From assembly GCA_023252095.1 (NCBI GenBank), contig JAHEXN010000125.1:1-6977 (forward strand): DNA of 6,977 nucleotides. Reading direction: 5' to 3'. Position 1 is the stretch's first letter. The number at the start of each line of letters is the position of its first letter. Of the stretch, positions 5,206 to 6,977 are shown piece by piece. Both the position numbers and the translations under genes were made by a program. The DNA comes from Actinomycetes bacterium. GTDB taxonomy: Bacteria; Actinomycetota; Actinomycetes; Propionibacteriales; Nocardioidaceae. The notes below the pieces were generated by a model. The model was given only the letters and a program-made list of their open reading frames with translations. It was not told the DNA's origin and ran no database searches.

Positions 5206-5211
5206 CGTGCC

Positions 5212-6210
5212 ATGTCTTCCTCGGTCTCGCTCGGCATGCCTCCCGTCGGCGGCCAGGTGCTCCTCGCGGATCCGCGGGGCTACTGTGCCGGCGTCGACCG
5301 TGCGGTCATCACCGTCGAGAAGGCGCTCGACCTCTACGGCGCACCGGTCTACGTGCGCAAGCAGATCGTGCACAACAAGCACGTCGTCAACAACCTCGCT
5401 GATCGCGGCGCGATCTTCGTCGAGGAGCTCGACGAGGTGCCCGAGGGCGCCACGGTCGTCTTCTCGGCCCACGGCGTCTCGCCGATGGTGCACGCCGAGG
5501 CCGCCGACCGCAGCCTCAAGACGATCGACGCCACCTGCCCGCTCGTCACGAAGGTCCACCACGAGGCCCGGCGCTTCGCCCAAGAGGGCAAGCAGATTCT
5601 GCTGATCGGGCACGAGGGTCACGAAGAGGTCGAGGGCACGGCCGGTGAGGCGCCCGACCACATCACGCTCGTCGAGCACCCCGACGACGTCGACAGCCTG
5701 GAGTTCCCCGAGGGCACGGCTCTGTCGTGGCTCTCGCAGACCACGCTCAGCGTCGACGAGACGATGGAGACGGTCCGCCGTCTGCGTGAGAAGTTCCCGC
5801 AGCTGGAGGACCCGCCGTCCGACGACATCTGTTACGCCACGCAGAACCGTCAGGTCGCGGTCAAGGAGATCGCCAAGGACGCCGACCTCGTGATCGTCGT
5901 GGGTTCGGCCAACAGCTCCAACTCGGTGCGCCTCGTCGAGGTCGCGCTCGAGGCCGGAGCCGCCGCGTCGTACCGCATCGACGACATCTCCGAGATCGAC
6001 GACGCCTGGCTCGAGGGTGTCTCGACCGTCGGAGTCACCTCGGGTGCATCGGTCCCGGACGATCTCGTGCAGGACGTGCTCGCCTACCTCGCGGAGCGGG
6101 GCATCGGCGACGCCCGCGCCATCCGCACGGCCGACGAGAGCCTGATCTTCGCGCTGCCGCCGGAGCTGCGCCGCGACATGAAGTCGGCCGGCGTCTCCAC
6201 CAAGGCCTGA
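5212..6210 (+). CDS. ispH: 4-hydroxy-3-methylbut-2-enyl diphosphate reductase
   Basis: IspH (LytB) carries out the last step of the MEP pathway, reducing HMBPP to IPP and DMAPP with an iron-sulfur cluster; the enzyme is cytosolic. The 332-residue protein has the three cluster-binding cysteines in their usual contexts: Cys25 (R-G-Y-C-A-G), Cys109 (D-A-T-C-P-L) and Cys207 (D-I-C-Y-A-T). Substrate-binding residues are also in place: His54, His87 (F-S-A-H-G-V), His137 and Glu139 in G-H-E-G-H-E-E-V, the T-T-L-S motif at 177-180, S-S-N at 235-237 and Ser280 in T-S-G-A-S-V-P. It has a modest N-terminal extension of about 12 residues compared with E. coli. The next gene begins immediately after its stop codon, so it is the first gene of at least a two-gene unit. 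All catalytic features are intact. Confidence 0.98.
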   Translation: MSSSVSLGMPPVGGQVLLADPRGYCAGVDRAVITVEKALDLYGAPVYVRKQIVHNKHVVNNLADRGAIFVEELDEVPEGATVVFSAHGVSPMVHAEAADRSLKTIDATCPLVTKVHHEARRFAQEGKQILLIGHEGHEEVEGTAGEAPDHITLVEHPDDVDSLEFPEGTALSWLSQTTLSVDETMETVRRLREKFPQLEDPPSDDICYATQNRQVAVKEIAKDADLVIVVGSANSSNSVRLVEVALEAGAAASYRIDDISEIDDAWLEGVSTVGVTSGASVPDDLVQDVLAYLAERGIGDARAIRTADESLIFALPPELRRDMKSAGVSTKA

Positions 6211-6615
6211 GTGTCTTCGTCCGTGGGGGCCACGGCGCTCGATGAGCTGACGGCGGCGCTGCGCGCCTCGTGGGGTCTGGACACGTGCGCCCCTGAGGAC
6301 CAGCCGGACTGGTCGACCGACAACCCCGCCCGCGGGCAGTGCATCACGACGGCGCTCGTGGTCCATGACGCCTTCGGCGGTGAGCTGGTGCGGGGCGAGG
6401 TCCACGTCAACGGCTCGCAGGTCGACTTCCACTGGTGGAACCTGCTGCCCGACGGCACCGAGATCGACCTGACGCGCGAGCAGTTCTACGCCCACGAGTC
6501 CATCGTGGAACGCGTGCTCGTCGAGCGCCCGTGGGGGCCGAGCCGCATCGACGAGGAGTACGCGCGGCTCAGCGCCCGCGTCCGTCAGGCGTCGGAACCG
6601 CCCGCGACCTCGTAG
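6211..6615 (+). CDS. YunG-like protein of unknown function
   Basis: A 134-residue soluble protein resembling the YunG family, recognised by eye. Conserved-looking features are S-W at 20-21, T-C-A-P at 25-28, N-P-A-R-G-Q-C at 38-44, A-L-V-V-H-D-A-F-G-G at 48-57, and the block D-F-H-W-W-N-L-L-P-D-G at 72-82 followed by E-I-D-L-T at 84-88. The order Gly-x-Cys, then His-Trp, then Asp-x-Thr resembles the Cys44-His74-Asp86 layout of transglutaminase-like and papain-like folds. A cysteine-based catalytic role is therefore an inference, not an established function. The GTG start directly abuts the ispH TGA, with AAGG 5 nt upstream, so translation is coupled to ispH. The last 31 bp overlap the 3' end of the convergent haem-oxygenase-like gene. 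Confidence 0.8.
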   Translation: MSSSVGATALDELTAALRASWGLDTCAPEDQPDWSTDNPARGQCITTALVVHDAFGGELVRGEVHVNGSQVDFHWWNLLPDGTEIDLTREQFYAHESIVERVLVERPWGPSRIDEEYARLSARVRQASEPPATS

Positions 6616-6911
6616 CTCCAGACCTCGCTGTGCGTCGAGACGGGCTTCGGGGCCTCCCCGCCGCTGCGCTCGGCGGCCGAGCGGTGCCCGTGCGCGAACG
6701 CGGGGGAGGCGACCCACGCCTGGAAGCTCTCCTCGTCGCGCCAGCGGCTGAGCACGAGCCACTGGTCGCGCTCGTCGGTGGGCTTGAGCAGCTCGAAGCC
6801 CTCGAACCCTTCCGCGCCGTCGACGGCCCCCGCGCGGGCGGCGAAGCGGTGGGCGAGCTCGTCGCCGGAGTCCTTCGGGACGGTGATGGCGTTGATCTTG
6901 ATGACGGTCAT
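6585..6911 (-). CDS. mhuD: MhuD-like haem-degrading monooxygenase (antibiotic biosynthesis monooxygenase fold)
   Basis: A 108-residue ABM-fold protein, expected to act as a dimer in the cytosol and to break down haem to release iron. The N-terminus V-I-K-I-N-A-I-T-V-P at 3-12 closely follows the mycobacterial MhuD as I remember it. The key residues fall at the same places: Asn7 and Trp66 (F-Q-A-W at 63-66), and a histidine region H-G-H at 74-76 that can supply the haem ligand with a 1- or 2-residue shift from His75 of MhuD. In mycobacteria the product is mycobilin, with no carbon monoxide released; whether that holds here cannot be told. AGGA lies 8 nt before the ATG; the overlapping CAGGAT could instead be a weak -10 box. 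The C-terminal coding sequence overlaps the YunG-like gene tail to tail by 31 bp. A generic ABM-domain protein is the fallback call. Confidence 0.82.
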   Translation of the reverse strand: MTVIKINAITVPKDSGDELAHRFAARAGAVDGAEGFEGFELLKPTDERDQWLVLSRWRDEESFQAWVASPAFAHGHRSAAERSGGEAPKPVSTHSEVWSYEVAGGSDA

Positions 6912-6919
6912 GCGAACGA

Positions 6920-6923
6920 TCCT
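6920..6923 (-). promoter_or_regulatory. Shine-Dalgarno site of the MhuD-like gene
   Basis: AGGA on the minus strand lies 8 nt before the ATG at 6911. It overlaps CAGGAT (6924-6919), which ends 7 nt before the start and could serve as a degenerate -10 box, so whether the gene has a leader is open. Nothing recognisable, such as an iron-regulator box, is seen in the remaining 53 nt to the window end. Confidence 0.5.
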
Positions 6924-6977
6924 GTCAGGCCGGTGGGTGGTGAGTCAGTGACCTGTTGCTCCCGGCGGCGGTGGGCC

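Noticed and set aside
4636..6762. Very long minus-strand open frame of 708 codons across the hydrolase, ispH and YunG-like genes
   Set aside because: It is antisense to well-recognised genes and is Arg/Leu/Val/Asp-rich, with the composition expected of a mirror frame in GC-rich DNA. It has no family signature.

Overview
This is a GC-rich, gene-dense chromosomal stretch from an actinobacterium. The combination of DUF5302, DUF4245, an MhuD-type haem-degrading enzyme and start codons placed directly behind -10 boxes fits Actinomycetota. A Nocardioidaceae-type genome (Nocardioides or Aeromicrobium) is my best guess, but it is an inference and no search was run. The window carries ten complete genes and no RNA genes, CRISPR array or classical transposase.

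Layout. Positions 1-139 hold no gene I can support. A plus-strand block follows: a lipoprotein class A beta-lactamase (140-1054), a 60-residue DUF5302 protein (1077-1259), peptide chain release factor 2 (prfB, 1282-2391) and a single-pass membrane DUF4245 protein (2397-2948). Positions 2949-3149 form a non-coding junction packed with three related palindromic repeats and bounded by a perfect 16-bp direct repeat. A minus-strand operon comes next: xseA (4587-3358) overlapping xseB (3365-3150), the two subunits of exonuclease VII. Divergent from xseA, on the plus strand, are a small alpha/beta hydrolase (4660-5202), ispH (5212-6210, last step of the MEP isoprenoid pathway) and a YunG-like protein (6211-6615). 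A convergent MhuD-like haem-degrading monooxygenase (6911-6585) overlaps the last gene tail to tail.

The genes are mostly housekeeping: translation termination, DNA repair, isoprenoid synthesis and haem handling, plus a chromosomal beta-lactamase. I see no new defence or mobile system. The two strongest non-routine signals are: (i) the 200-bp repeat-filled junction, whose direct repeats carry the stop codons of both convergent genes, as if a small element had inserted between two genes that once ended 1 nt apart; and (ii) a TAnnnT box placed 6 or 7 nt before the start codon of five genes, which predicts that they are transcribed as leaderless mRNAs.
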